A stretch of DNA of 64,000 nucleotides from Cellulomonas wangsupingiae (lineage in GTDB: Bacteria; Actinomycetota; Actinomycetes; Actinomycetales; Cellulomonadaceae). The notes under the pieces were generated by a model. That model worked only from the letters and a program-made list of their open reading frames with translations, searched no databases and was not told where the DNA came from. A program made the position numbers and the translations under genes. The DNA lies in assembly GCF_024508275.1 (NCBI RefSeq), contig NZ_CP101989.1, positions 2,914,001 to 2,978,000 of the forward strand, in the 5' to 3' direction. Positions 47,529 to 56,541 of the stretch are shown piece after piece (the first letter of the stretch is position 1; the number at the start of each line of letters is the position of its first letter).

Positions 47529-47972
47529 TTACTGCGCCACCTGGGTCAGCACGAACGGCTTCGGCTGCTGGGCCTGGTGCGGGTGCTCCGCACCGGCGTA
47601 GACCTTGAGCTTGCTCAGCTGCTGACGACCGAGGGTCGTGTGGGGCAGCATGCCGCGAACGGCCTTCTCGATCGCCCGCTCCGGGTGCTTCTCGAGCAGG
47701 TCGACGTAACGGGTCGCCCGCAGACCGCCCGGGTAGCCGGAGTGCCGGTAGGCGAGCTTGGTCTCACGCTTGTTGCCGGTGAGCGCGACCTTCTCCGCGT
47801 TGATGACGATGACGAAGTCGCCGCCGTCGACGTGGGGAGCGAAGGTCGCCTTGTGCTTGCCGCGCAGCAGGGTGGCCACGTGGCTGGCCAGGCGGCCGAG
47901 CACGACATCGGTCGCGTCGATGACGTACCAGTTCCGCTCGACGTCGCCGGGCTTCGGGGTGTACGTGCGCAC
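47529..47972 (-). CDS. rplM: 50S ribosomal protein L13
   Basis: A 147-aa L13, starting [20 protein letters not shown] (GTG 47972) with [35 protein letters not shown], and [23 protein letters not shown] is the stop, uncommon in this window. The leader is about 160 nt from the predicted promoter. Confidence 0.98.
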   Translation of the reverse strand: MRTYTPKPGDVERNWYVIDATDVVLGRLASHVATLLRGKHKATFAPHVDGGDFVIVINAEKVALTGNKRETKLAYRHSGYPGGLRATRYVDLLEKHPERAIEKAVRGMLPHTTLGRQQLSKLKVYAGAEHPHQAQQPKPFVLTQVAQ

Positions 47973-48087
47973 GGGTGCCTCTGTCTCGTGATACGTGTCG
48001 TGGCCGGGCGCACGGGGCGACCGGCCGAGGATGGCTGCCGGAGCATCCCGCCCGGCGAGTGGGATCGCACCAGGACGGCCATCGGCA

Positions 48088-48111
48088 CACGGTGGTGAGA
48101 AGCCACCGGTG
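48088..48111 (-). other. Small stem-loop in the rplM leader
   Basis: GGTGG (48091-48095) and CCACC (48103-48107) pair around a 7-nt loop, and flanking CAC and GTG extend the stem past a bulged base. It lies within the predicted rplM 5' leader. Ribosomal-protein leaders often hold autoregulatory structures, but no known L13 leader motif was recognised here. Confidence 0.25.
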
Positions 48112-48139
48112 CGCAACGGGGGACGCACAACGACACAAC

Positions 48140-48167
48140 AGACTACCCGTACGTCGCCGCACGGCAA
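48140..48167 (-). promoter_or_regulatory. Promoter of the rplM-rpsI operon
   Basis: On the reverse strand TTGCCG (48167-48162), a 16-nt spacer, TAGTCT (48145-48140). It lies between the ABC-F stop and rplM. Confidence 0.6.
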
Positions 48168-48187
48168 AACGCGGTCCGGCCAGGTGC

Positions 48188-49864
48188 TCAGCGCACCCGC
48201 TGCACACGCCCCGCGTCCCAGACGGGCTCGGGTGTCTCGACGACCGAGCCGTCGGCCGCGAAGAGCAGGAACCGGTCGAAGGTGCGGGTGAACCACCGGT
48301 CGTGCGTGACGGCCAGCACCGTGCCGTCGAACGCGGCGAGGCCCACCTCCAGCGCCTCGGCCGAGTGCAGGTCGAGGTTGTCCGTGGGCTCGTCGAGGAG
48401 CAGCAGCGTCGCTCCCCCGAGCTCCAGCAGGAGGATCTGCAGGCGCGCCTGCTGCCCGCCCGACAACGTCTCGTACGGCTGCTCGGCCGCGGCGACCAGC
48501 TCGTAGCGGTCCAGGGCCCGGCTCGCGGCCTCCCGGCCGAGGCCGGCCCGGTGCCCGTCGCCGCGGTGCAGGATCTCCAGCAGCGTGCGCCCCACGAGCT
48601 CGGGGTGCGCGTGGTTCTGCGCGAACCAGCCGGGCCGCACGCGCGACCCGAGGACGACCGACCCGGTGTGCGGCACCGGCGCGGCGACGACGTCGCCCGC
48701 GGGCGCGTGCTCGGGGTCCGAGCCGCCGGCCGCGAGCAGGCGCAGGAAGTGGGACTTGCCCGACCCGTTGGCGCCGAGCACCGCCACCCGCTCGCCGTAC
48801 CAGACCTCCAGGTCGAACGGCTTCATGAGGCCCGTGAGCTCCAGCCCGGTGGCGACCACGGCCCGCTTGGCGGTGCGCCCGCCCCGCAGGCGCACGCGGA
48901 CCTGCTGCTCGCGCGCGACGACGGCCGGCGGTCCCGCCTCCTCGAACTTGCGCAGCCGGGTCTGCGCGGCCTGGTAGCGCGAGGCCAGCCCGTCGTTGAA
49001 GGCCGCCTTGGTGCGCAGGGTGAGGACCAGCTCGCGCAGCTGGGCGAGCTCCTCCTCCCAGCGGCGCAGCAGCTCCTCCAGGCGCGCGCGACGATCCGCC
49101 CGGGCCTGCGCGTAGCTCGCGAAGCCGCCGCCGTGGACCCACACCCGGGCGCCCCCGGGCGTCGGCTCGAGCGTCGCGACGTGCGTCGCGACGCGGGCCA
49201 GCAGCTCGCGGTCGTGGCTGACGAACAGCACGGTCCGCCCGCTGGCGACCAGACGGTCCTCGAGCCAGCGCTTGGTCGGCACGTCGAGCGCGTTGTCGGG
49301 CTCGTCGAGCAGCAGCACCTCGTCCGGGCCGCGCAGCAGCGCCTCGACGACGAGCCGCTTCTGCTCGCCGCCCGACAACGTGCGCACGTACCGGTGCTGC
49401 GCACGCTCGAACGGCAGCGAGAGGACCGCCTGCGTCACGCGGTCCCACCCGGCCTCGGCGTCGTACCCGCCGACGTCCGCCCAGTCCGCGAGCGCCTGCG
49501 CGTAGCGCATCTGCGTCGGCTCGTCGTCCACCTCCATCATCGCCAGCTCGGCGGCCGTCAGCTCGGCCGCCGCCGAGCGGACGGCCGGCGGGGCGAGGTC
49601 CGCGAGCAGGTCCCGCACGCTGCGGTCGTCGTCGATGCGCCCCACGTCCTGCCGCATCACGCCCAGCCCGCCGCTGCGCTGGACCGATCCCGCGTGCGGC
49701 GAGGTGTCCCCGGTGACGATGCGCAGCAGCGTCGACTTGCCGACGCCGTTGGGGCCGACCAGCGCCACGCGCGCGCCCTCCGGGACGCGGAACGTGACGT
49801 CGTGCAGCAGCGGGCGACCGTCGGGGAGCGTGTAGCCGACACCGCCGACGTCGAGATGACCCAT
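48188..49864 (-). CDS. ABC-F family ATPase
   Basis: A 558-aa soluble protein with two ATPase domains and no membrane segments. Domain 1: Walker [12 protein letters not shown], signature LSGGEQKRL, Walker [13 protein letters not shown]. Domain 2: Walker [12 protein letters not shown], signature LSGGQQARL, Walker [13 protein letters not shown]. The linker between them (about 250-310) is rich in Arg/Glu and Leu, as expected for the P-site tRNA interaction motif. ATG 49864 begins [16 protein letters not shown] proteins act on the ribosome in translation or antibiotic protection; the subgroup is not clear. Confidence 0.88.
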   Translation of the reverse strand: MGHLDVGGVGYTLPDGRPLLHDVTFRVPEGARVALVGPNGVGKSTLLRIVTGDTSPHAGSVQRSGGLGVMRQDVGRIDDDRSVRDLLADLAPPAVRSAAAELTAAELAMMEVDDEPTQMRYAQALADWADVGGYDAEAGWDRVTQAVLSLPFERAQHRYVRTLSGGEQKRLVVEALLRGPDEVLLLDEPDNALDVPTKRWLEDRLVASGRTVLFVSHDRELLARVATHVATLEPTPGGARVWVHGGGFASYAQARADRRARLEELLRRWEEELAQLRELVLTLRTKAAFNDGLASRYQAAQTRLRKFEEAGPPAVVAREQQVRVRLRGGRTAKRAVVATGLELTGLMKPFDLEVWYGERVAVLGANGSGKSHFLRLLAAGGSDPEHAPAGDVVAAPVPHTGSVVLGSRVRPGWFAQNHAHPELVGRTLLEILHRGDGHRAGLGREAASRALDRYELVAAAEQPYETLSGGQQARLQILLLELGGATLLLLDEPTDNLDLHSAEALEVGLAAFDGTVLAVTHDRWFTRTFDRFLLFAADGSVVETPEPVWDAGRVQRVR

Positions 49865-49965
49865 GCCGTCAGTGTCCCCGGCGACGGGCCCGCGGCGAAA
49901 CGCAGTGCGCACCACGGGCAACGGTCCTGTGGCGGGCTCCCGGCTGCGGTGCTTGGGTCGGGGGC

Positions 49966-50454
49966 ATGAGCGAGGACACCCCAGCCACCAGCACCGACCC
50001 CGCCCTCGGTTCCGAGGGCGACAGCAACCAGCTTCCGGGCGAGGACACCTTGGTCGAGCGCGGCGTCGAGGACCCGCTCGACGAGGGCGTCGCGCCGCCC
50101 GAGCGGCCGCGACCGGCGTCCGCGCACTTCGGCGAGACCGCCTGGGAGGAGGCGCGCGGCGAGACGCTCGACCAGCGCGTCGCGCAGGAGGAGCCGGAGG
50201 TGTGGGAGGTCGACGCGCCGCCCGCGCCCCACCGCGACGAGCTCCGCGCCGGTCGCCTGGTCGAGGACGAGGACGCGGTGGAGGCGGGCGGCACCGACCA
50301 GTTCGCCGTCGACGCCGGCGTGGACGGCGGTGCGGCGAGCGCCGAGGAGGCCGCCGTGCACGTCATCGAGGAGGAGTACGTGGTCGTGGACCCCATGGGC
50401 GACGACGACGAGGTGACGTACCTGCCCGGCACCGACGAGCCGGGCCCGCGCTGA
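49966..50454 (+). CDS. DUF5709-like acidic protein
   Basis: A 162-aa, strongly acidic protein without membrane segments. LVERGVEDPLDEGVAPPERP and GETLDQRVAQEEPEVWE match the pattern of actinobacterial DUF5709 proteins. Function is unknown. It probably is intrinsically disordered given its Asp/Glu/Gly/Ala content. It is divergent from the ABC-F gene and nearly abuts the convergent truA stop (7 nt between). Confidence 0.75.
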   Translation: MSEDTPATSTDPALGSEGDSNQLPGEDTLVERGVEDPLDEGVAPPERPRPASAHFGETAWEEARGETLDQRVAQEEPEVWEVDAPPAPHRDELRAGRLVEDEDAVEAGGTDQFAVDAGVDGGAASAEEAAVHVIEEEYVVVDPMGDDDEVTYLPGTDEPGPR

Positions 50455-50461
50455 CGAGCCG

Positions 50462-51376
50462 TCAGCCGCAGCACCCGCGCGGCGCGTCGTCCACGTCGTG
50501 GGCGGCGCGCCGCGCGCGCGTCTGCTCGGCGCGTCGCCCCAGCTCGTCGTCCGACGGGTAGCCGACCTCCTCGAGCGTGAGCCCGTGCGCGGCCACGACC
50601 GTCGCCCCGCCCTCCCGGCGGCGGCCGTCGAGCAGCTCGCGCGGCCACGTCACGGGCCGGCGCCCCTCCCCCACGGCGAGGCTCGCCCCCACCAGGGCAC
50701 GGACCATCGAGTGGCAGAACGCGTCGGCCTGCACGTGGGCGACCACGAGGCCCGCGTCGGCGCCGTCGGCCGGGCGGGACCAGCCGAACTCCTCCAGCGT
50801 GCGGATCGTCGTCGCGTCGGGGCGCGGCTTGCAGTACGCCGCGAAGTCGTGGCGCCCGACGAGCGTGCGGGCCGCCGCGTCCATCGCCGCGGCGTCCAGC
50901 GGACGACGGTGCCACAGCACCCAGCCGCGGCTCAGCGGGTCGCGCGCGGCGTCCAGGTCGCACACCCGGTACGCGTACCGGCGGCGCAGCGCGGAGAAGC
51001 GCGCGTCGAAGCCCGGCGGCGCGTGGGTGACCGCCCGCACCACGAGGTCGGCGGGCAGGACGCCCGCCAGCCGCGCCGCCAGCGCGTCGACGTCCGCGCG
51101 GCCGGAGCGCCCGCGCGCCGCGTCCAGCGCGGCCGCGACGACGTCGACGTGCGCGACCTGCCCACGGGCGTGGACCCCGGCGTCGGTCCGCCCTGCCACG
51201 GTCACGCGCGGCGGCGCCTCGCCCCGCGGCACGCTGCGCAGGACCGTGGCGAGCCCTTCCTCCAGGACGCCCTGCACGGTCCGCAGACCGGGCTGGCGCG
51301 CCCAGCCCGCGAAGTGCGTCCCGTCGTACGCGAGGTCCAGACGCAGTCGCACGGTGGGTGTCTCCTCGCCGGTCAC
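50462..51376 (-). CDS. truA: tRNA pseudouridine(38-40) synthase
   Basis: A 304-aa enzyme if started at GTG 51376, which lies 7 nt after a -10-like TACCGT; a GTG at 51385 would add three residues. The catalytic aspartate is in VAGRTDAGVHARGQVAH. LRLDLAYDGTHFAGWARQPG, RRYAYRVC, FAAYCKPR and CHSMVRALVGASLAVG are typical. It isomerises U38-U40 in the anticodon arm. In other actinobacteria truA follows rplQ directly; here two plus/minus genes and a terminator intervene. The C-terminus ends CCG. Confidence 0.95.
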   Translation of the reverse strand: MTGEETPTVRLRLDLAYDGTHFAGWARQPGLRTVQGVLEEGLATVLRSVPRGEAPPRVTVAGRTDAGVHARGQVAHVDVVAAALDAARGRSGRADVDALAARLAGVLPADLVVRAVTHAPPGFDARFSALRRRYAYRVCDLDAARDPLSRGWVLWHRRPLDAAAMDAAARTLVGRHDFAAYCKPRPDATTIRTLEEFGWSRPADGADAGLVVAHVQADAFCHSMVRALVGASLAVGEGRRPVTWPRELLDGRRREGGATVVAAHGLTLEEVGYPSDDELGRRAEQTRARRAAHDVDDAPRGCCG

Positions 51377-51381
51377 GGCCC

Positions 51382-51407
51382 CCACGGTAGCCGCCGGGCT
51401 ACCGTGG
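51382..51407. promoter_or_regulatory. Palindrome holding divergent -10 elements of truA and ppgK
   Basis: Perfect 10-bp arms CCACGGTAGC (51382-51391) and GCTACCGTGG (51398-51407), 6-nt spacer. Each arm carries TACCGT on one strand; one is 7 nt from truA GTG 51376 and the other 6 nt from ppgK GTG 51412. Both transcripts would be leaderless. No -35 hexamers were recognised. Confidence 0.55.
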
Positions 51408-51411
51408 CACG

Positions 51412-52185
51412 GTGACCCGCGCCTCCGAGCCGTACACGCTGGCCGTCGACTGCGGCGGCAGCGGCATCAAGGCCTCGGTGCTCGACGCCGACGGCACGCT
51501 GCACGTCCCGCCCGTCCGTGTCCCGACGCCCTACCCGCTGCCGCCGGAGCGGCTCGCCGACACGATCACCGAGATCGCGGCGGGTCTTCCGCCCGCCCAG
51601 CGCGCGACCGTCGGCGTGCCGGGCATGATCCGCCACGGCGTCGTCGTCGCCACGCCGCACTACGTGACGCGCTCCGGGCCGCGCTCGGCGGTGCTCCCGG
51701 AGCTGCTCACGGCGTGGTCCGGCTGCGACGTCCAGGCGGTGCTCGCGCACCGCCTGGGGCTCCCCACGCTCGTGCTCAACGACGCCGAGGTGCACGGCGC
51801 GGGCGTCGTGTCGGGCACCGGGCTCGAGCTCGTGCTCACCCTCGGGACGGGCCTGGGCTCGGCGCTGTTCGACGGCGGGCGACTCGCGCCGCACCTCGAG
51901 CTCTCGCACGCCCCCGTGCGCCGGGGCACGACGTACGACGCGTACATCGGGCAGCACGAGCGGGCGCGTCTGGGCGACGCCCTGTGGTCACGCCGTGTCC
52001 GCCGGGTCGTCGACGGCTTCCGCCCGGTCTTCAGGTGGGACCGCCTGTACCTCGGCGGCGGCAACTCGCGGCGTATCACCGCGCGCGTCCTGGACGACCT
52101 CGGGGACGACGTCGTCGTGGTCCCCAACCAGGCCGGGATCGTCGGCGGCGTGCGTGCGTGGGACCTCACCGGCCGGGAGCACTGA
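51412..52185 (+). CDS. ppgK: ROK-family kinase, polyphosphate glucokinase-like
   Basis: A 257-aa sugar kinase. DCGGSGIK (13-20) is the phosphate-binding loop of the PPGK clade, VLNDAEVHGAG holds the catalytic D124, and LTLGTGLGSALFDGGRLAP the second phosphate segment. LELSHAPVRRGTTYDAYIG replaces the usual ELGH region of polyphosphate glucokinases. These enzymes phosphorylate glucose with polyphosphate and often ATP; the phosphoryl donor is not proven here. Its 3' end is overlapped by about 198 nt by the convergent hydrolase frame. Confidence 0.8.
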   Translation: MTRASEPYTLAVDCGGSGIKASVLDADGTLHVPPVRVPTPYPLPPERLADTITEIAAGLPPAQRATVGVPGMIRHGVVVATPHYVTRSGPRSAVLPELLTAWSGCDVQAVLAHRLGLPTLVLNDAEVHGAGVVSGTGLELVLTLGTGLGSALFDGGRLAPHLELSHAPVRRGTTYDAYIGQHERARLGDALWSRRVRRVVDGFRPVFRWDRLYLGGGNSRRITARVLDDLGDDVVVVPNQAGIVGGVRAWDLTGREH

Positions 52186-52914
52186 CCCGCCCGATCGTGC
52201 CGCCAGCACGTCGAGCACGTCGAGCAGCACCCGCGTGAAGCGCACCGGCTGGACGAGGCTGACCAGGTGCGTGGCCCGCGGCACCACGACGAGCCGCCCG
52301 TCGCGGCACGCCGCGAGGAACCGCCGCTCGTCGCCGCGGAAGTGGTCGTACTGGCCGTTCACGAGCCAGACCGGCGCCCGTACCCGGGCGAGATCGGCGA
52401 CGGGTGCCGCCTGGCGCATCGCCCGCATGACGTCGCCGACGACGCCGAGGGCGAAGCCGCCGGCGCCCACGTCCGCGGCGCTCCCCGGGGGCAGCGTGCG
52501 GTCGACCAGCGCCTGGTTGATCGCCGCGCCGCGGTCCGGCAGCCGGGCGAACAACGCGTCCGCGGCCAGCCCCCACGCCCGCACCACGGCGGGACGGGGC
52601 ACCGAGCTGCACGCGGCGGCGACGAGACCGACCACCTGCTCCGGGTGCCGCGCCGCGTGCGCGATCGCGGTGTAGCCGCCGAGGGACAGCCCGACGACCA
52701 GCGCACGACCGCCGACGGCGTCCACCCCGTCGCGCACGGCCCCGACGGCACCGTCGAGCGTGAACGTCTCCGCCATCCGCTCGCCATGCCCCGGCAGGTC
52801 GATCGCCACCGCGACGTGACCGGCCTGCCGCAGCGCCTCGACCTGGGCACGCCACATGGTCCGGGAGGCCCGCATCCCGTGCACCAGGACGACGGGAGGT
52901 GCCGCGGCAGCCAT
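51988..52914 (-). CDS. Alpha/beta hydrolase with C-terminal extension into ppgK
   Basis: A 308-aa frame. The first 240 residues form a compact alpha/beta hydrolase: VVLVHGMRASRTMW, IDLPGHGERM, the elbow VGLSLGGYTAI with S77, D190 in GQYDHF, and H216 in RATHLVSLVQP. Nothing conserved is visible after residue 240; the last 66 residues are read antisense to the ppgK 3' end because no stop occurs earlier. Substrate unknown. The overlapping tail could be real or the result of a lost stop codon. Confidence 0.72.
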   Translation of the reverse strand: MAAAAPPVVLVHGMRASRTMWRAQVEALRQAGHVAVAIDLPGHGERMAETFTLDGAVGAVRDGVDAVGGRALVVGLSLGGYTAIAHAARHPEQVVGLVAAACSSVPRPAVVRAWGLAADALFARLPDRGAAINQALVDRTLPPGSAADVGAGGFALGVVGDVMRAMRQAAPVADLARVRAPVWLVNGQYDHFRGDERRFLAACRDGRLVVVPRATHLVSLVQPVRFTRVLLDVLDVLAARSGGSVLPAGEVPRTHAADDPGLVGDHDDVVPEVVQDARGDTPRVAAAEVQAVPPEDRAEAVDDPADTA

Positions 52915-52978
52915 GCGGCCAGGCTACTGCGGCGCACCGGGCGCTGCCCGGACGCTCGGGCGGGCCCCCCGCACGACG

Positions 52979-53019
52979 CACGAGGGCCCGGACACCGTGG
53001 TGGTGTCCGGGCCCTCGTG
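52979..53019 (-). terminator. Intrinsic terminator after rplQ
   Basis: Perfect 18-bp arms (52979-52996 and 53002-53019; core GAGGGCCCGGACACC) with a 5-nt loop, 16 nt after the rplQ stop. It ends the rpoA-rplQ transcript. Confidence 0.72.
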
Positions 53020-53034
53020 AGGGTGCTGCGTGCG

Positions 53035-53574
53035 TCAGGCCTTGTCGGCGGGCGCGTCCTCGACGGGCGCGTCCTCGACGGGCGCGTCCTCGACGGGCGC
53101 GTCCTCGACGGGCGCGTCCTCGACCGGCTTGTCCTCGACCGGCTTGGCGGCCTTCTTCGGCGCGGCCTTCTCGGTGGCCTTGGTGGCCTCCTTGACGACG
53201 GCCTGCTTCGGCGACAGCGGCTCCAGGACGAGCTCGATGACGGCCATGGGGGCGTTGTCGCCCTTGCGCGGGCCGATCTTCGTGATGCGCGTGTAGCCGC
53301 CCTGACGCTCGGCGACGGCCGGCGCGATCTCGGTGAACAGGGCGTGCACGACACCCTTGTCCTTGACGACGGTCAGCACCCGGCGGCGCGAGTGCAGGTC
53401 GCCGCGCTTGGCGAACGTGATGAGGCGCTCGGCCAGAGGGCGCAGGCGCTTGGCCTTCGTCTCGGTCGTGGTGATCCGCCGGTGCTCGAACAGCGCCGTC
53501 GCGAGGTTCGCGAGGATGAGCCGCTCGTGCGCCGGGCTGCCACCGAGCCGCGGACCCTTGGTGGGCGTGGGCAT
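53035..53574 (-). CDS. rplQ: 50S ribosomal protein L17 with a repetitive acidic tail
   Basis: A 179-aa L17. Residues 1-120 are the normal protein ([40 protein letters not shown], and a C-terminal [14 protein letters not shown]). The tail of about 55 residues first is Lys/Ala-rich and then consists of tandem pentapeptides: [10 protein letters not shown] five times, then PADKA. It is encoded by 15-bp DNA repeats. L17 extensions occur in actinobacteria; copy number here is probably variable. It follows rpoA by 82 nt. Confidence 0.97.
   Translation of the reverse strand: MPTPTKGPRLGGSPAHERLILANLATALFEHRRITTTETKAKRLRPLAERLITFAKRGDLHSRRRVLTVVKDKGVVHALFTEIAPAVAERQGGYTRITKIGPRKGDNAPMAVIELVLEPLSPKQAVVKEATKATEKAAPKKAAKPVEDKPVEDAPVEDAPVEDAPVEDAPVEDAPADKA
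53047..53151. repeat. 15-bp tandem repeat inside rplQ
   Basis: Four identical units GACGGGCGCGTCCTC (53062-53121) flanked by degenerate units from 53047 to 53151. They stay in frame and encode PVED[AK]. Slippage would add or delete five residues without a frameshift. Confidence 0.9.
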
Positions 53575-53656
53575 GGTCTCTACTCCTTGAGTGATGCGGT
53601 GAGGGGCGACGTCCCGGGGGCCGGCGCGTCAGCGCTCGGTCCCCGGATCACCTACG

Positions 53657-54670
53657 TCAGTACTGCTCGTCCTCGACGAAGTCCGTCTCGTCGTCCCCGT
53701 AGTAGCCACCGGCGGCCGAGGGGTCGAAGTCCAGCGGGCTGTCCTTGAGGGTCAGGCCCAGCTCGGCCAGCTTCTCCTTGACCTCGGTGATCGACTTCGC
53801 ACCGAAGTTGCGGATGTCCAGCAGGTCCGCCTCGGACCGCGCGACGAGCTCGCCCACCGTGTGGATGCCCTCACGCTTGAGGCAGTTGTACGACCGGATC
53901 GTCAGCTGCAGGTCCTCGATCGGCAGCGCCAGGTCCGCGGCGAGTGCCGCGTCCGTCGGCGACGGGCCGATCTCGATGCCCTCGGCCTCGACGTTGAGCT
54001 CACGGGCGAGCCCGAAGAGCTCGACGAGCGTGCGGCCGGCCGACGCGAGCGCGTCGCGCGGGCTGATGGCCGCCTTCGTCTCGACGTCGACGATGAGCTT
54101 GTCGAAGTCCGTGCGCTGCTCGACACGGGTCGCCTCGACCTTGTAGGTCACCTTGAGCACCGGCGAGTAGATCGAGTCGACCGGGATCCGGCCGATCTCG
54201 GCGTCGAAGGACTTGTTCTGGTTGGCAGACACGTAGCCGCGGCCGCGCTCGACGGTCAGCTCGATCTCGAGCTTGCCCTTGTCGTTCAGCGTGGCCAGGT
54301 GCAGGCCCGGGTTGTGGACCTCGACGCCGGCGGGCGGCACGATGTCCGCGCCGGTGACCTCGCCCGAGCCCTGCTTGCGCAGGTACATCACGACGGGCTC
54401 GTCGTTCTCCGAGGAGACGACGAGGTTCTTGATGTTGAGGATGATCTCGGTGACGTCCTCCTTGACACCCGGGATCGTCGAGAACTCGTGCAGCACGCCG
54501 TCGATCCGGATGGAGGTGACGGCGGCGCCCGGGATGGACGACAGCAGGGTCCGGCGCAGGGAGTTGCCGAGGGTGTAGCCGAAGCCGGGTTCGAGAGGCT
54601 CGATGGAGAACCGCGAACGGTTCTCCGAGATGACCTCTTCGGTCAGGGTGGGGCGCTGTGCGATCAGCAC
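53657..54670 (-). CDS. rpoA: DNA-directed RNA polymerase alpha subunit
   Basis: A 337-aa subunit. The N-terminal assembly domain has [20 protein letters not shown] and [16 protein letters not shown]; the C-terminal domain (about 245-310) has [40 protein letters not shown] and [17 protein letters not shown]. The tail is acidic. rpsD, which lies between rpsK and rpoA in many bacteria, is absent: rpsK is the next gene upstream, 216 nt away across a hairpin. Confidence 0.98.
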   Translation of the reverse strand: MLIAQRPTLTEEVISENRSRFSIEPLEPGFGYTLGNSLRRTLLSSIPGAAVTSIRIDGVLHEFSTIPGVKEDVTEIILNIKNLVVSSENDEPVVMYLRKQGSGEVTGADIVPPAGVEVHNPGLHLATLNDKGKLEIELTVERGRGYVSANQNKSFDAEIGRIPVDSIYSPVLKVTYKVEATRVEQRTDFDKLIVDVETKAAISPRDALASAGRTLVELFGLARELNVEAEGIEIGPSPTDAALAADLALPIEDLQLTIRSYNCLKREGIHTVGELVARSEADLLDIRNFGAKSITEVKEKLAELGLTLKDSPLDFDPSAAGGYYGDDETDFVEDEQY

Positions 54671-54842
54671 GGTGTGATTCCTCTCCGCGAGCGTCCGCCA
54701 TATGACGCTTTCGCAGGTACTGCGTGCCTGGACGTGCCTCGGTCCGCATGTCCGGGCGGGAGTGCGGGTGTGGTCCGACGTCGTGCCGTGCGCCTGTGTC
54801 CCCTCACGGGGCGACGAGCGTGGTCCGTGTCGGACACGCGAG

Positions 54843-54877
54843 GGCCGGGACGCGTGCCGTGCGGCACCGTCCCGGCC
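54843..54877 (-). terminator. Hairpin between rpsK and rpoA
   Basis: Outer arms GGCCGGGAC (54843-54851) and GTCCCGGCC (54869-54877) enclose an inner GTGCCG/CGGCAC stem. It begins 9 nt after the rpsK stop. It may terminate or attenuate transcription before rpoA, in the place where rpsD would normally lie. Confidence 0.5.
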
Positions 54878-54886
54878 ATGCGTGAC

Positions 54887-55288
54887 TCAGACGCGGCGAC
54901 GCTTGGGCGGACGGCAGCCGTTGTGGGCCTGCGGCGTCACGTCCTGGATCGAGCCGACCTCGAGGCCGGCAGCCGTCAGCGACCGGATCGCCGTCTCACG
55001 GCCCGAGCCGGGGCCCTTGACGAAGACGTCGACCTTGCGCATGCCGTGCTCCTGCGCGCGACGCGCGGCTGCCTCGGCGGCGAGCTGCGCGGCGAACGGG
55101 GTCGACTTGCGCGAGCCCTTGAAGCCCACCTGGCCCGACGAGGCCCAGGCGATCACGGCACCCGAGGGGTCCGTGATGGAGACGATGGTGTTGTTGAACG
55201 TGCTCTTGATGTGCGCCTGGCCGTGGGAGACGTTCTTCTTCTCCTTGCGGCGCGGCTTGCGCACGGCGGTGCGGGACTTGGGAGGCAT
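54887..55288 (-). CDS. rpsK: 30S ribosomal protein S11
   Basis: A 133-aa S11, with [38 protein letters not shown] and the C-terminal [15 protein letters not shown]. It follows rpsM by 77 nt and precedes the hairpin and rpoA. Confidence 0.98.
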   Translation of the reverse strand: MPPKSRTAVRKPRRKEKKNVSHGQAHIKSTFNNTIVSITDPSGAVIAWASSGQVGFKGSRKSTPFAAQLAAEAAARRAQEHGMRKVDVFVKGPGSGRETAIRSLTAAGLEVGSIQDVTPQAHNGCRPPKRRRV

Positions 55289-55365
55289 CTCTTCTTCTCT
55301 CGAGGTCTACGGGTCGGTGGGCCGACGGGCGGGCGGTCAGCGGCGAGCGCGACCGGCCCGCGTCG

Positions 55366-55746
55366 TCACTTGCGCCCGGCCTTCTTCTTGCCGGCGACGG
55401 TGCGCTTGGGGCCCTTGCGGGTACGCGCGTTGGTCTTGGTGCGCTGACCACGCACCGGGAGGCCGCGGCGGTGACGCAGACCCTCGTAGCTGCCGATCTC
55501 GACCTTGCGGCGGATGTCGGCGGCGATCTCGCGACGGAGGTCACCCTCGAGCTTGAAGCTGCCCTCGAGGTAGTCGCGCAGCGCGACCAGCTCGGTGTCG
55601 CCCAGGTCCTTGACCCGGACGTCGGGGCTGATGCCCGTGGCGGCCAGGGTCTGCTGCGCACGCGTGCGCCCGACCCCGAAGATGTAGGTGAGAGCGACCT
55701 CGACCCGCTTGTCGCGGGGGAGGTCGACACCGATGAGACGTGCCAT
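55366..55746 (-). CDS. rpsM: 30S ribosomal protein S13
   Basis: A 126-aa S13: [59 protein letters not shown] and a lysine-rich C-terminus. ATG 55746 is chosen over an open upstream extension because it gives the standard N-terminus. It follows rpmJ by 169 nt. Confidence 0.98.
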   Translation of the reverse strand: MARLIGVDLPRDKRVEVALTYIFGVGRTRAQQTLAATGISPDVRVKDLGDTELVALRDYLEGSFKLEGDLRREIAADIRRKVEIGSYEGLRHRRGLPVRGQRTKTNARTRKGPKRTVAGKKKAGRK

Positions 55747-55915
55747 GTGCCTGGTGGCTCCTGTACGGCGTTCGGAGGTCTGCCGCACCGTCCTCCCGCG
55801 GATCTGCGGGCCCCAGCCTCCGAGCTGGGGGTTCACCGTGCCGGCGGGCCCGAGGGCCCTCGTCACGGAGCGGCGGTGCGCTTGCTGGTCCTGGTGGACC
55901 GGTGGTGGTGGCTGC

Positions 55916-56029
55916 TCAGCCCTGGCGCTGCTTGTGGCGCAGGTTCTCGCAGATCACCTGGACGCGACCGTGCCGGCGGATCACCTTGCACTTGTCGCAG
56001 ATCTTCTTGACGCTCGGCTTGACCTTCAT
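55916..56029 (-). CDS. rpmJ: 50S ribosomal protein L36
   Basis: A 37-aa L36, starting [20 protein letters not shown] and ending RQG. The zinc-binding residues C11, C14, C27 and H32 are all present, so this is the C+ (zinc) form. It lies 68 nt after infA in the usual order infA-rpmJ-rpsM-rpsK. Confidence 0.97.
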   Translation of the reverse strand: MKVKPSVKKICDKCKVIRRHGRVQVICENLRHKQRQG

Positions 56030-56097
56030 CGCGTTCGTTCCTCCGCCGCCGCACACCGGACCCTGGGGCCCGACCGACGGCGTCTCGATGGTGGTGG

Positions 56098-56319
56098 TTA
56101 CTTGTAGCGGTAGACGATGCGCCCGCGGGACAGGTCGTACGGGCTGAGCTCCACGACCACCCGGTCCTCGGGGAGGATCCGGATGTAGTGCTGGCGCATC
56201 TTGCCCGAGATGTGGGCAAGCACCTTGTGGCCGTTCGCGAGCTCCACGCGGAACATCGCGTTGGGCAGCGCTTCGACCACGCTGCCCTCGATCTCGATGA
56301 CGCCGTCCTTCTTGGCCAT
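56098..56319 (-). CDS. infA: Translation initiation factor IF-1
   Basis: A 73-aa S1-fold protein: [40 protein letters not shown], and [17 protein letters not shown]. It has GGAGG just upstream of ATG 56319 and ends with TAA. It heads the infA-rpmJ-rpsM-rpsK group. Confidence 0.98.
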   Translation of the reverse strand: MAKKDGVIEIEGSVVEALPNAMFRVELANGHKVLAHISGKMRQHYIRILPEDRVVVELSPYDLSRGRIVYRYK

Positions 56320-56480
56320 GTCCTCCGCTAACTGTCGTGCTCGACTTGTCCTGCCGGTGGTCGTCCCACCCCGCGCCGCAGCCCGGCACACGTGCCGGAC
56401 ACCGCCGGACCATGCCTGGTCCCGCGGAGGATCATGGGGTGACTGGTCGCCGAACCAACGGCGCACACAACCAACGGGAA

Positions 56481-56486
56481 ATCATA
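56481..56486 (-). promoter_or_regulatory. Candidate -10 of the infA operon
   Basis: Reverse-strand TATGAT is about 160 nt upstream of infA in the 220-nt gap after map. The -35 is poor. Confidence 0.4.
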
Positions 56487-56525
56487 CGGCATCCGGACGG
56501 GCGGTCGGTACCCGGAGCCGCACAG

Positions 56526-56541
56526 GACCGGCGCACCGGTC
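56526..56541 (-). terminator. Weak hairpin at the end of map
   Basis: GACCGG-CGCA-CCGGTC, six-base arms overlapping the map stop codon. It is a possible weak terminator for the secY-adk-map group. Confidence 0.3.
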
